Shown: positions 52,780 to 61,503 of the stretch, one piece after another
How the letters are laid out: each line of letters begins with the position of its first letter
Position numbering within the stretch: the first letter of the stretch is position 1
Source of the DNA: DATCZB01 sp035513215
GTDB taxonomy: Bacteria; Pseudomonadota; Gammaproteobacteria; Steroidobacterales; Rariloculaceae
Assembly (NCBI GenBank): GCA_035513215.1
Contig: DATKCK010000078.1
Coordinates: 37,762-101,761 of the forward strand
DNA: 64,000 nucleotides
Reading direction: 5' to 3'
Notes under the pieces: generated by a model
Seen by the model: only the letters and a program-made list of their open reading frames with translations
The model's database searches: none
What the model was told of the DNA's origin: nothing
Translations under genes and position numbers: made by a program

Positions 52780-54765
52780 ATGAGCTTTCTTGCGCCGGCG
52801 TTTCTCGCGGGACTGCTCGCGATCGGTCTGCCGCTCTGGCTGCACCGGCTGTCCGCGGAGAATCCGAATCGCCGGCCGTTCAGCTCGGTGATGTTCCTCG
52901 AGGCCGGCGAGCCGCGGCGCGTGCTGGCCAAGCAGCTGCAGTACCTGTTGCTGCTCGCGTTCCGAATCGCCGTGCTCGTCGCGCTGGTTCTCGCTTTCAT
53001 CCAGCCGGCGATCTGGCGCGACCCGGCCGCAGCCGCCGCTGGGGGTCAGCGCTTGCATGTCATCGTCGTCGACACCTCGGCCTCGATGGCGGCGGGCGAT
53101 CGGTGGGACGAGGCCGTCGACACGGCGATCGACCTCATCGATTCCGTGCCGGCCGCCGATCAGGTGCAGTTGATTGCGGCCGGCCGCGTCTTCGAGATCG
53201 TCAGCAGCGCGACGCTCGACAAGGCGACCGTCCGCCAGCAGGTCCGAAGCCTCGAAACAGGCGTTTTCTTCGTCGATTTCGGGCAGTTGACGCGCGCGCT
53301 GGACGGCGTGCTGCGGACGGCCGAGCTTCCGGCCGTATTGCATTTCGTGACCGATGCGCAGGCCGCGGGACTGCCGACCCGGTTCGCCGATCTGTCGCCG
53401 ACGGAGCCGGTCGAGATCGTCGTTCATGCGGTTGGAGCCGATGAGCCCAACTGGTCCGTCGGCAGCCTGTTCGGATCGGCGCTGACCGGCGAGCTCGCGG
53501 CGACCGTGACGAGCCATGCCGCCGCGGCCGCGGACCGCACACTCGAGATCGAGCTCAACGGCAACGTCGTCGATCGTCAGCGCGTGACGCTCGAGCCCGG
53601 CAGCGAGGCCGTCGTCGAATTCGCGCCGCTGACGCTTCAGTCCGGCGCCAACCGCGTCCGTGTGATCATGCAGCCGGGAGACGTGCTGGCGGCCGACGAC
53701 GCGCGCATGCTCGCGCTCAACCGGCCGGTGCCGCATCCGGTCCTCGTCGTATCGGGCGAGCTCGGCGGCACGGGCGACACCCGGTTCCTGACCGAGGCGA
53801 TGCGTGTGCTCGAGGGGCTTTCGCTCGAGGTCACGGCCATCGGCGAGAGCGAGCTCGCGGAGCAGGAATTCTCGGACTACGAGTTCGTCGTCGTCGCCGA
53901 TGCGGCCGCGATCGATGGTCGCGAGGCGGATCGCCTGAGCCGGTACGTGGAGTCGGGCGGAGGGCTTCTGCTGGCGCTCGGACCCCGCTCGCCGATGCTG
54001 TCCGCCGTGCCCGTGACCGGGCATGCATTCGCCTCCCAGGCGACTCCTCTCGGAGGCCGGGCGGCCAATGCCGTCACGATCGGCTCGATCGAGACCAGCC
54101 ATCCCGCGCTCGCCGGCCTCGATACGATTCGAGCCGCACGGTTCATGCGCTACGCGGCGGTCGAGGAGACGGCCGCGGACGAGGTGCTGATTCGGCTCGA
54201 GACCGGCGATCCGCTGCTCATCGAGCGCGGCCTTGGCGACGGCAGGCTCCTGCTCTACGCGTCGTCGCTCGACCGCCAGTGGAACGATTTGCCGAGAGAG
54301 CCGGCTTTCGTGCCGTTCGTGGCGGGTCTTGCCGATCATCTGCTCGGCGGCGCAGGCTTCACCAACGAGGCGGCGCTCGGCAGCACGCTGGCGCTCGCGG
54401 CCATGGGCATGTCGGGCGGCCAGATCTTCGGCCCGGACGGGGAATCGGTCCTTCGCCTCGGCGGCACGGACGTTCTGCTCGATCAGATCGGCTTCTACGA
54501 GCTCGTCGGCGGCGGCCGGACGGAGCTCGTCGCCGTCAATTTCGACGGGCGCGAGTCCGATCTTGCGCCGGCGCCCGAGCAGACGCTCGCCCGCTGGCAG
54601 GGGCTCGGCCGTGCCCCCGAGGCCGTCGAGGGCGGCAGCGCAGTTCGTGAAGAGGTTCTGGTGCCGCTGGGATATTGGCTGTTATTGTTGATCCTGGCCG
54701 CCGCCATCATGGAATCCGGCCTTGGAAACTGGCATCTTAGGGTGCGAAGAGGACTCGCCGCATGA
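52780..54765 (+). CDS. BatA-type membrane VWA protein
   Basis: A 661-residue protein with the BatA N-terminus: MSFLAPAFLAGLLAIGLPLWLHR, the PFSSVMFLE segment and a second helix around residues 55-75. The VWA domain follows, with Asp98-Thr-Ser100-Ala-Ser102. The middle and C-terminal parts hold a beta-rich region and a GATase-like fold (LVVSGELGGTGDTRFLTEAM, GGGLLLALGPRSP), and a last helix lies near 635-655. The architecture parallels the first gene of the operon, so the two may be distant paralogs that pair. It lies 30 bases after the DUF58 gene and overlaps the next gene as ATGA. Confidence 0.88.
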   Translation: MSFLAPAFLAGLLAIGLPLWLHRLSAENPNRRPFSSVMFLEAGEPRRVLAKQLQYLLLLAFRIAVLVALVLAFIQPAIWRDPAAAAAGGQRLHVIVVDTSASMAAGDRWDEAVDTAIDLIDSVPAADQVQLIAAGRVFEIVSSATLDKATVRQQVRSLETGVFFVDFGQLTRALDGVLRTAELPAVLHFVTDAQAAGLPTRFADLSPTEPVEIVVHAVGADEPNWSVGSLFGSALTGELAATVTSHAAAAADRTLEIELNGNVVDRQRVTLEPGSEAVVEFAPLTLQSGANRVRVIMQPGDVLAADDARMLALNRPVPHPVLVVSGELGGTGDTRFLTEAMRVLEGLSLEVTAIGESELAEQEFSDYEFVVVADAAAIDGREADRLSRYVESGGGLLLALGPRSPMLSAVPVTGHAFASQATPLGGRAANAVTIGSIETSHPALAGLDTIRAARFMRYAAVEETAADEVLIRLETGDPLLIERGLGDGRLLLYASSLDRQWNDLPREPAFVPFVAGLADHLLGGAGFTNEAALGSTLALAAMGMSGGQIFGPDGESVLRLGGTDVLLDQIGFYELVGGGRTELVAVNFDGRESDLAPAPEQTLARWQGLGRAPEAVEGGSAVREEVLVPLGYWLLLLILAAAIMESGLGNWHLRVRRGLAA

Positions 54766-57700
54766 ACGCCCGAACCCAGCTCGAAACCTACCTGGATCAG
54801 TTCCGCCAACGCCTGAAGCGGCTGGTGTTCGCTCGCAGCGCGGCGCTGCTGGCGGTGACCGCCCTGGTGGTGACCGTCGTCGCGGTCTGGTTCGGCACGC
54901 GGCGCGCGTTCGACGTCGAGTTCATGACGGGCGCGAGACTCGTGCTGCTCGCGGCCATGGTCGCGATCGTCGTGGGGCTGCTCGTGCTACCCCTGCGCGC
55001 GCTGAAGCGCAATCGCGCCGTTCCCGAGATCGAGCGCCGGGCCCCCGCCTTCGACGGCCGTATCGAAACCTATGACGACCTCGCGTTGTCGGGTCGGAAG
55101 TCGCCGTTTCTCGCGTTGCTGGCCGAGGACGCCCTGCGCTTCGCGCGCAAGGTGCCGGTCATGCTCGGCGTCGGCAAGCGTGAGCTCTCGCTGCCTACCG
55201 TCGCCGGCACCGCCGCGGTTCTGGCCCTCGTGGGCCTGGCCATCATGGGCCCCGGCAACTGGCGCTACGGCGTGCGCGATCTTTGGGCCGGATGGCTGCT
55301 CGACGATACGTTGCCGCCGCAGTTCATAGCCGTCGATCCGGGCGACGGAACCGTGCGTCGCGGCGGCGACATGCGCATCACGGCCGAGGCTCAGGGCTTC
55401 GACCCGGCGACGATGAGCCTGTCCGCGCGCTTCGGGCCGCGCAACGAATGGCAGAGCACGGTCATGCGGCAGCGGCCCAACGACACCTGGGAGTTCACCT
55501 TCTTTGCCGTGCGCGAGCCCGTAACCTATTACGTCACGGCTGCCGGCGTTCGCAGCCAGGAGTTCTCGCTCGACGTCGTCGATCTCCCCGAGATCTCGGG
55601 GATCAAGCTGACCTACGACTATCCGGAGTGGACACGTCTCGCCGATGCGGTCGAGGATCCCGGTTACGACATCCGCGCCGTCGAGGGCACGACCGTCACG
55701 CTCGAGGTCGAGACGAGCGAGCCGCTCAACGCGCCGAGCCTCATCGTCGACGGTAACACCGTCGCGATGACGACCAACGGCAATGTCAGCACGGGAACGC
55801 TGACGGTCGAGGAAGACGGCGAGTATTTCGTATCGACACTGTTCAACGACGAGCAAGTGCAGGTCAGCGACGAGTTCTTCATCACGGTCGTCAAGGACGA
55901 AAAGCCCGCGCTCTCGATCGTGCGCCCGGGTCGCGACTGGCGCGCGAGCGCCGTCGAGGAAGTCACGGTCGCCGTCGAGGGCCGCGACGACTTCGGTATC
56001 GAGTCGGCCGAGATCCGGTACTCGGTCAATGGCAGCGAGTGGGAGAGCATCCCGCTTACCGTCAACGGCACCGATGTCGAGGGCGACGGGCTCATCTATC
56101 TCGAGGATCTGCGACAGCCGATTCTGGCGCGGGCATCGAGCCGGGGCTTCGATCCGCGCTCGGAGCTGACGATCGACGACGTGCGGTCCGTGCGCGATCG
56201 CCTAGCCGACGACGGCGAGGCGGAGGCCGCGTCGGAGCCTGAGCCCGAGCCGACCGAGCGCGGCCTCGAGCCCGGGGATCTGATTTCCTACTACGCCGTC
56301 GTCGAGGATCGGGGGTCCAGCGTCGAGACCGACCTCTACTTTATCGAGGTGCAACCTTTCGACCGCCGCTTCAGTCAGGGTGACGCCGCCGGTGGTGGCG
56401 GCGGCGGTGGCGGCCAGCAGGAGCAGCGCGACGAGATCTCGCGCCGTCAGAAGGAGATCCTGACCGCAACCTGGAACCTGATCCGCGAGCAGGACGAAGA
56501 GGCGCAGGCTAGCTTCCTCGACGAGCAACAGCTCCAGGACAACGCGCGCATGCTCGCCGAAGTGCAGCGGACGCTCGCCGAGCAGGCTCAGAGTCTCGTC
56601 GACCGCGCGCAGGCGAGGCGGCTCGACAGTGCGGATCCTCGCATCGACAGCTATGTCGAGAACATGGAGCTTGCCGTCGAATCGATGGGGCCGGCATCGG
56701 AACGGCTCGAGGAGATCGCGCTCGAAGAGGCCGTCGCCCCGGCCCAGCAGGCGCTCCAGTACATCCTGCGCGCCGAGGCGCTGTTCACCGATATCGAAGT
56801 CAGCATGCAGCAAGGCCAGGGCGGCGGTGGTGGCGGCGGTCTCGCCGGGCGCGACTTCGCCGAGCTCTACGAGCTCGAGCTCGACCTCGATCGCAATCAG
56901 TACGAAACCGAGCAGGCGTTGTCGTTCGAGAATCAGGGCGGTGAGGAAGGCGCTCAGGAGATCGACGAGGCGATCCGGAAGCTGCAGGAGCTGGCGCGGC
57001 GGCAGCAGCAGCTCGCCGAACAGGCCAGGCGCCGTCAGGAGCTGTCTGATCGGGAACGCTGGGAGCAGCGCTCGCTGCAACGGGAGACCGAGGAGCTGTT
57101 GCGCGAGCTCGAGGATCTGCAGCAGCAGCTCGCGCAGGCCCAGCAGCAGGCGCAACAGCAGCAGGGACAGGAAGGCCAGCAGGGACAGCAGGGACAACAG
57201 GCTCAGCAGGGCCAACCCGGGCAGCCGGGCCAGCCGGGTCAACCCGGGCAGCCGGGCCAGCCGGGGCAGGGACAGCAGGGGCAGATCTCACCGGAGCAGC
57301 TCGCCGAGACGATAGAGCAGCTCGAGCGGGCCCTGTCGGCGATGAGCCGCGGCGGCGATCCCGACATCGACCCCGAGGCGGCGCGACGCGAGGCCGAGCG
57401 TGCTCGCGAGCAGCTCGAGCAGGCGCTGGCACAGGCGACCGAGGGCCGGCGCCAGGCCGCGGGTGAGGCCTTCTCGGATCTGACCGAGCGCGCCAGCGAG
57501 CTTTATGCGCGGCAGCAGCGGGCCGCCGAGGAGCTGCAGCGCGCGATCGAGGCCGCGATCGAAGAGCGCGCCAGGAACAACGCTTCAACTGCCCGGATCG
57601 AGAACGACACGGCCGACGAGCTCAGCCAAGAGCGTTTCGCGCTCGCCGACGAGGTGAACACGCTCCAGGAAGATGTCCAACGCATTGCGCAGGAGTTCAG

Positions 57701-58562
57701 GCGTCAGGCGCCCGAGGCGACTCGCGAGCTCGACGAGGCGCTGGCCGAGCTGCAGGAAACGCAGGTCAGCGCGAATCTCGAGGCCGGCGCAAGCCTGATC
57801 TGGCGCGGTGACGGCGCCCGCGTTGCGGCCTTCGACATCAACATCACGTCGGCGCTGCGCGATCTCGAGCGCAACGCCGCGCGTGCCGAGGAGCTCGCGC
57901 TGCGCGAGGTCGTCGAAGGCGACCTCGATGAGCCCGATCCGAATGCCGAGCTGATTTCCGAGATTCAGAACGTGCGGCGGCAGCTTGCCGCGGCCCGGGC
58001 TGCCGGCCAGCGCGGGCAGCCGGGCCAGGGCCAGCAGGGCCAGCAGGGCCAGCAGGGTCAGCAAGGCGGCGGTCAGCAGGGCGGGCCGCGGAACGGGCAG
58101 GGCGACTTCGGCGGCGTTTTCGGCTTCGACCGCAATGGCGGCGCCCTGGGGCCGAACGATCTCGTCGACGTCAACGCCGGCGGCCTCTGGGATCCGCTGG
58201 CCAACGATTTCTGGAACGACCCCGACAGAGTCGCCGAGCTGCGAGAGCAGCTCGGCGCCACCGGCGCAGATCTGATCAACCTCGGCCAGCAGCTGCGTGG
58301 AATCGGCTTGAGCGACGAGGAGCTTCGGTCCGTGCGCGAGCTCGGCGACGCGCTGCGCGGCAGTCTCAGAGGCAATCCCGAGCTCGTCGAAGCCGAGGTC
58401 CAGGGGCTGATCAACCTGACCGAGCAGATCGAGCTCAGGCTCCAGGCCGATTCCAATGGCGCCGAGTCGACGGTGCGAACCGAGGCGCCGACTCAGGTGG
58501 CACAGGGTTTCGAGGATGCCGTCGCCGAATACTATCGGCGCCTCGGCCGGTCTCCCGACTAA
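54762..58562 (+). CDS. Large DUF4175-type membrane protein with Gln/Gly/Pro-rich repeats
   Basis: A 1266-residue protein. Three N-terminal helices (about residues 27-45, 60-80 and 145-162) are followed by beta-sandwich domains (170-460) and then long charged coiled-coil helices (535-1060). The coiled coils are interrupted by low-complexity segments: residues 787-841, rich in Gln with a GQP-repeat core, and 1081-1108, built of GQQ units. The arrangement matches DUF4175, usually encoded next to MoxR/BatA genes. It probably forms a long periplasmic rod. Last of the operon's distinctive genes; the next gene begins 10 bases later. Confidence 0.85.
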   Translation: MNARTQLETYLDQFRQRLKRLVFARSAALLAVTALVVTVVAVWFGTRRAFDVEFMTGARLVLLAAMVAIVVGLLVLPLRALKRNRAVPEIERRAPAFDGRIETYDDLALSGRKSPFLALLAEDALRFARKVPVMLGVGKRELSLPTVAGTAAVLALVGLAIMGPGNWRYGVRDLWAGWLLDDTLPPQFIAVDPGDGTVRRGGDMRITAEAQGFDPATMSLSARFGPRNEWQSTVMRQRPNDTWEFTFFAVREPVTYYVTAAGVRSQEFSLDVVDLPEISGIKLTYDYPEWTRLADAVEDPGYDIRAVEGTTVTLEVETSEPLNAPSLIVDGNTVAMTTNGNVSTGTLTVEEDGEYFVSTLFNDEQVQVSDEFFITVVKDEKPALSIVRPGRDWRASAVEEVTVAVEGRDDFGIESAEIRYSVNGSEWESIPLTVNGTDVEGDGLIYLEDLRQPILARASSRGFDPRSELTIDDVRSVRDRLADDGEAEAASEPEPEPTERGLEPGDLISYYAVVEDRGSSVETDLYFIEVQPFDRRFSQGDAAGGGGGGGGQQEQRDEISRRQKEILTATWNLIREQDEEAQASFLDEQQLQDNARMLAEVQRTLAEQAQSLVDRAQARRLDSADPRIDSYVENMELAVESMGPASERLEEIALEEAVAPAQQALQYILRAEALFTDIEVSMQQGQGGGGGGGLAGRDFAELYELELDLDRNQYETEQALSFENQGGEEGAQEIDEAIRKLQELARRQQQLAEQARRRQELSDRERWEQRSLQRETEELLRELEDLQQQLAQAQQQAQQQQGQEGQQGQQGQQAQQGQPGQPGQPGQPGQPGQPGQGQQGQISPEQLAETIEQLERALSAMSRGGDPDIDPEAARREAERAREQLEQALAQATEGRRQAAGEAFSDLTERASELYARQQRAAEELQRAIEAAIEERARNNASTARIENDTADELSQERFALADEVNTLQEDVQRIAQEFRRQAPEATRELDEALAELQETQVSANLEAGASLIWRGDGARVAAFDINITSALRDLERNAARAEELALREVVEGDLDEPDPNAELISEIQNVRRQLAAARAAGQRGQPGQGQQGQQGQQGQQGGGQQGGPRNGQGDFGGVFGFDRNGGALGPNDLVDVNAGGLWDPLANDFWNDPDRVAELREQLGATGADLINLGQQLRGIGLSDEELRSVRELGDALRGSLRGNPELVEAEVQGLINLTEQIELRLQADSNGAESTVRTEAPTQVAQGFEDAVAEYYRRLGRSPD
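57120..57285 (+). repeat. Low-complexity repeat coding for Gln-rich and GQP tracts
   Basis: In-frame repeats of CAGCAG and CAGGGACAG units, then a collagen-like run of GGGCAGCCGGGCCAGCCG units, within the DUF4175 gene. A second tract of CAGGGCCAGCAG units lies at about 58003-58086. Both keep the frame open and are likely to vary in length between strains. Confidence 0.85.
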
Positions 58563-58572
58563 GCCTCTAACG

Positions 58573-59460
58573 ATGAGCCAGGCGGCGCGCCCGGGCGCCC
58601 TGCCGCCCCCGGTCGAACGAGAGTTCCGTCTGCCGGCGTATCGGCTCGCCGCGCTCGAGTGGGGCGCGTCGGGCGGCCGGCGTGTCATCGCGCTGCACGG
58701 CTGGCTCGATAATGCCGGCAGCTTCGAGCTGCTGTCGCCGCGGCTTGCCGGTTGTCATGTCATTGCGCTCGACGCCGCCGGTCACGGCAGGAGCGGGAAG
58801 CGCTCGCCCGATGCCGGTTACAACCTCTGGCAGGATGTCGGCGACGTGATCGAGGTCGCGGGCGAGCTAGGCTGGGATCGCTTTAGCCTGCTCGGGCACT
58901 CGCGCGGCGCCGCTGCCGCCACGCTCTTCGCCGGCACGTTTCCCGATCGCGTCGAGCGGCTGCTGCTGATCGAAGGCGGGCTCCCGTTCATCGGCGAGGC
59001 GGCTGCCGCGCCCGAGAACCTCGCCGAGGCGCTCGAGCGCTCGCGCGAGCTGCGCGATCGCAGCGGCCGCGTCTTCGCGTCGCGCGACGAGGCGATCGCC
59101 GAACGTGTCGGCTCGTTCTCGCCGGTGAGTCCCGAGGCCGCCGAGATGCTCGCGAGGCGCTCTCTCGCCCGCGTCGCGGGGGGGTGGCAATGGCAGGCCG
59201 ACCAGCGCCTGAAGGCTGGATCGGAATTTCGGCTGACCCGCGAGCTGCTCGCGGCTTTCGTCGGGCGCGTGACGGCGCCCGTGATCTGCGTTCTGGCGAA
59301 CGACAGCCCTTTCGGCGAGATGGAGCTCTACGGCGAGATGCTGGACCTGTTCGCCGACATCGAGGTGCATCGGATCGACGGACGCCATCACTTCCACCTC
59401 GAGGGAGCGGCAGAGGCGATCGCAGAGCGTCTCGTGCCCTTTCTCGAGAAAGCGCGCTGA
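58573..59460 (+). CDS. Alpha/beta hydrolase
   Basis: A 295-residue alpha/beta hydrolase. The oxyanion segment IALHGWLDNAGSF, the nucleophile elbow GHSRGA and the C-terminal HHFHLEGA histidine are all present. The acid is probably the Asp in VLANDSPF or a nearby one. Esterase or lipase-like activity on an unknown substrate. The ATG at 58573 is used; upstream codons in the frame lie within the DUF4175 gene. It may be the last gene of the VWA operon (10-base gap) or only share its transcript. Confidence 0.85.
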   Translation: MSQAARPGALPPPVEREFRLPAYRLAALEWGASGGRRVIALHGWLDNAGSFELLSPRLAGCHVIALDAAGHGRSGKRSPDAGYNLWQDVGDVIEVAGELGWDRFSLLGHSRGAAAATLFAGTFPDRVERLLLIEGGLPFIGEAAAAPENLAEALERSRELRDRSGRVFASRDEAIAERVGSFSPVSPEAAEMLARRSLARVAGGWQWQADQRLKAGSEFRLTRELLAAFVGRVTAPVICVLANDSPFGEMELYGEMLDLFADIEVHRIDGRHHFHLEGAAEAIAERLVPFLEKAR

Positions 59461-59465
59461 GGCGC

Positions 59466-61346
59466 GTGCTGGTGGACAGGATCCTCGATCTCTTCGAGAA
59501 AGCCTGCCTTGCCGCAATCGTCGTCCTCGGGATCGCGTGGATCCTCGATCTGCCGCGGCTCGTCGACGTCTCACTGGCCGAGACGGAATGGCTCGGACCG
59601 CTGCTCGGCATCTCGGTCGCGGCGGCCTTGCTGCGCGCACCGTATGTCGCGTCTCGACGCTGGATCGACGCGCTGCTCGGGCTCATCGCCATCGGCGCCT
59701 GGGTCTGGATGTCGGTCAATCAGAACGCCTGGTTTCTCGACATCGAAGGCGTGACCGCGGCAAAGCTCATCCCGGCGCTGATGGCGCTGGTCCTGCTGAT
59801 CGAGGCCATGCGCAAGCATGCGGGGCTGCCGATCACGATTCTCGTCTGGGCCCTGTTCGTTTACGGGCTCTTCGGCCATCTCGTGCCCGGCCCGTTCCAG
59901 GCGGCGTACCAGTCGCCGGGAGACTTTCTGTTTTATCTGTATGCCGACGGCAACGCCGTTCCGGGACGCGTTCTGACGATCGTCGCAACGCTCGTGCTCG
60001 CGTTCATCGTGCTCGGTCGGGTCATGCAGGTCAGCGGCGCAATCGTGTTTTTCACCGATCTGGCGATGTCGGTGATGGGTAGCCGGCGCGGCGGGCCCGC
60101 CAAGGTTGCCATCGTCGCATCGAGCATCTTCGGCTCCATCAACGGCACCGCTGTCGGCAACATCATGTCGACAGGGATAGTCACGATTCCGCTGATGAAG
60201 AAATCGGGCTTCAAGCCCGAGTTCGCCGCAGCCATCGAAGCCGTGGCGTCCAACGGCGGCCAGTTCGCGCCGCCCGTGATGGGTGCGACGGCATTCCTGA
60301 TTGCCGATTTTCTCCAGGTGCCGTATTCGGATGTCGTGCTCGCAGCGCTCGTGCCGGCGCTGCTCTATTACGTCTGCCTCTTTCTGCAGGTCGATTCGAT
60401 CGCAGCGCGCTTCGGCCTGCACGGTCTGCCGAAGTCCGAGTTGCCGCGCATGCGCCCGTTGCTGCGGCGCGGGTGGGTGTTCCTGCTGCCGCTCGTCGTC
60501 CTCGTCTTCCTGCTTTTCGTCATGCGCTTCGATCCGGCCTGGTCCGCGCTCGTCGCGGCGCTGGCGCTCGTGATCCTCAGCGTGATCCGCGAGCGCCGCC
60601 TGCCACCGCTCGAGGACTTGCGGGCCATGGCGTTCGGCACCGGCGAGGGCATGTTGCCGTTGCTGATGATCGCCGGCGGCGCCGGCGTCGTGATCGGCGT
60701 CATGAACAGCACCGGTCTCGGGTTCTCGCTCTCGCTCGTCTTGACCCAGGTCGGCGGCGAAGCGGGTCTCTTCGTCATGCTGCTGCTGACGGCCGCGATC
60801 TCGATTGTGCTCGGCATGGGCATGCCGACGACGGCAATTTACGTCGTGCTCTATGTCGTTCTCGTGCCCGCGCTGATCGAGATGGGCATATCGCCGATGG
60901 GCGCTCATCTCTTCATCTTCTATTTCGGCCTGCTGTCGTTCCTGACGCCGCCCGTGGCCGTCGCAAGTTACGTCGCCGCGGGCCTTGCCGGCAGCGGCAT
61001 GTGGTCGACATCCTGGGAAGGCTTAAAGCTCGCGGCGATGGCCTATCTGTTGCCGATTCTGTGGTGCTACAACCCGGCGCTCCTGCTCGACGGCTCGTGG
61101 CCGGCCATCGCCTATGCCATCGCGACCACGCTCGTGGCGGCGGCGCTGATGGCGCGCGGGATGCAGGGGAGGCGGCGGCGGCGCTCTTACGCGGTTCTGC
61201 GCCGCCTCGCCTTCCTCGCCGGGGCGATCTTCGTTGGGGGCAGCACGGTGTGGTTCGGGCAGGTCTCGCTCGTCAATCTTGCCGTCATCGTGGCCGGCAT
61301 CGGGTTCCTCGTGGTCTTTGGGCGTGTCACCCGGCCGGGCGCGTGA
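59466..61346 (+). CDS. TRAP transporter fused permease (TAXI-type 4TM/12TM)
   Basis: A 626-residue permease with about 17-19 membrane helices, combining the small (DctQ-like) and large (DctM-like) subunits, as in TAXI-type TRAP systems. Large-subunit hallmarks are GSINGTAVGNIMSTGIVTIP, the EAVASNGGQFAPPVMGATAF segment and GMGMPTTAIYVVLYVVLVPAL. No periplasmic TAXI binding protein is encoded in the window, although such permeases need one. The start is GTG 59466 (alternative GTG 59472), 6 bases after the hydrolase stop. The 3' end overlaps one arm of a long inverted repeat. Confidence 0.9.
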   Translation: MLVDRILDLFEKACLAAIVVLGIAWILDLPRLVDVSLAETEWLGPLLGISVAAALLRAPYVASRRWIDALLGLIAIGAWVWMSVNQNAWFLDIEGVTAAKLIPALMALVLLIEAMRKHAGLPITILVWALFVYGLFGHLVPGPFQAAYQSPGDFLFYLYADGNAVPGRVLTIVATLVLAFIVLGRVMQVSGAIVFFTDLAMSVMGSRRGGPAKVAIVASSIFGSINGTAVGNIMSTGIVTIPLMKKSGFKPEFAAAIEAVASNGGQFAPPVMGATAFLIADFLQVPYSDVVLAALVPALLYYVCLFLQVDSIAARFGLHGLPKSELPRMRPLLRRGWVFLLPLVVLVFLLFVMRFDPAWSALVAALALVILSVIRERRLPPLEDLRAMAFGTGEGMLPLLMIAGGAGVVIGVMNSTGLGFSLSLVLTQVGGEAGLFVMLLLTAAISIVLGMGMPTTAIYVVLYVVLVPALIEMGISPMGAHLFIFYFGLLSFLTPPVAVASYVAAGLAGSGMWSTSWEGLKLAAMAYLLPILWCYNPALLLDGSWPAIAYAIATTLVAAALMARGMQGRRRRRSYAVLRRLAFLAGAIFVGGSTVWFGQVSLVNLAVIVAGIGFLVVFGRVTRPGA

Positions 61347-61459
61347 GGACGGGGGCCGCCGGCTCAGACAGTCCTCGCGCGCGGGCCGGTGTCGCTCTTC
61401 TGGACTCGAGCGGCGCGCTGCGGAACTCGCCTGCGGCCCCCATCCTCACGCACCCGGCC
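61333..61459. repeat. 27-base imperfect inverted repeat between convergent transporter genes
   Basis: The arm 61333-61359 (GGCCGGGCGCGTGAGG...) pairs with 61433-61459 (...CCTCACGCACCCGGCC). Of 27 positions, 25 are complementary. The loop is 73 bases. The first arm contains the stop codon of the TRAP permease gene. It could act as a bidirectional terminator or be a mobile palindromic element. A related GGCGTGAGGGCGGGG word spans the murU stop near 42555. Confidence 0.75.
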
Positions 61460-61503
61460 TCGCGGAACGTTTGGCGGCGTCGGAAGATCCCGAGCAGAAC
61501 GTC

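Noticed and set aside
56202..57242. A leucine-rich minus-strand frame resembling a membrane protein
   Set aside because: Leucine runs arise from CAG codons of the Gln-rich DUF4175 gene read on the other strand.
57120..58086. Regular short repeats suggesting a CRISPR array or satellite
   Set aside because: Units are in frame, code for Gln/Gly/Pro and have no unique spacers.
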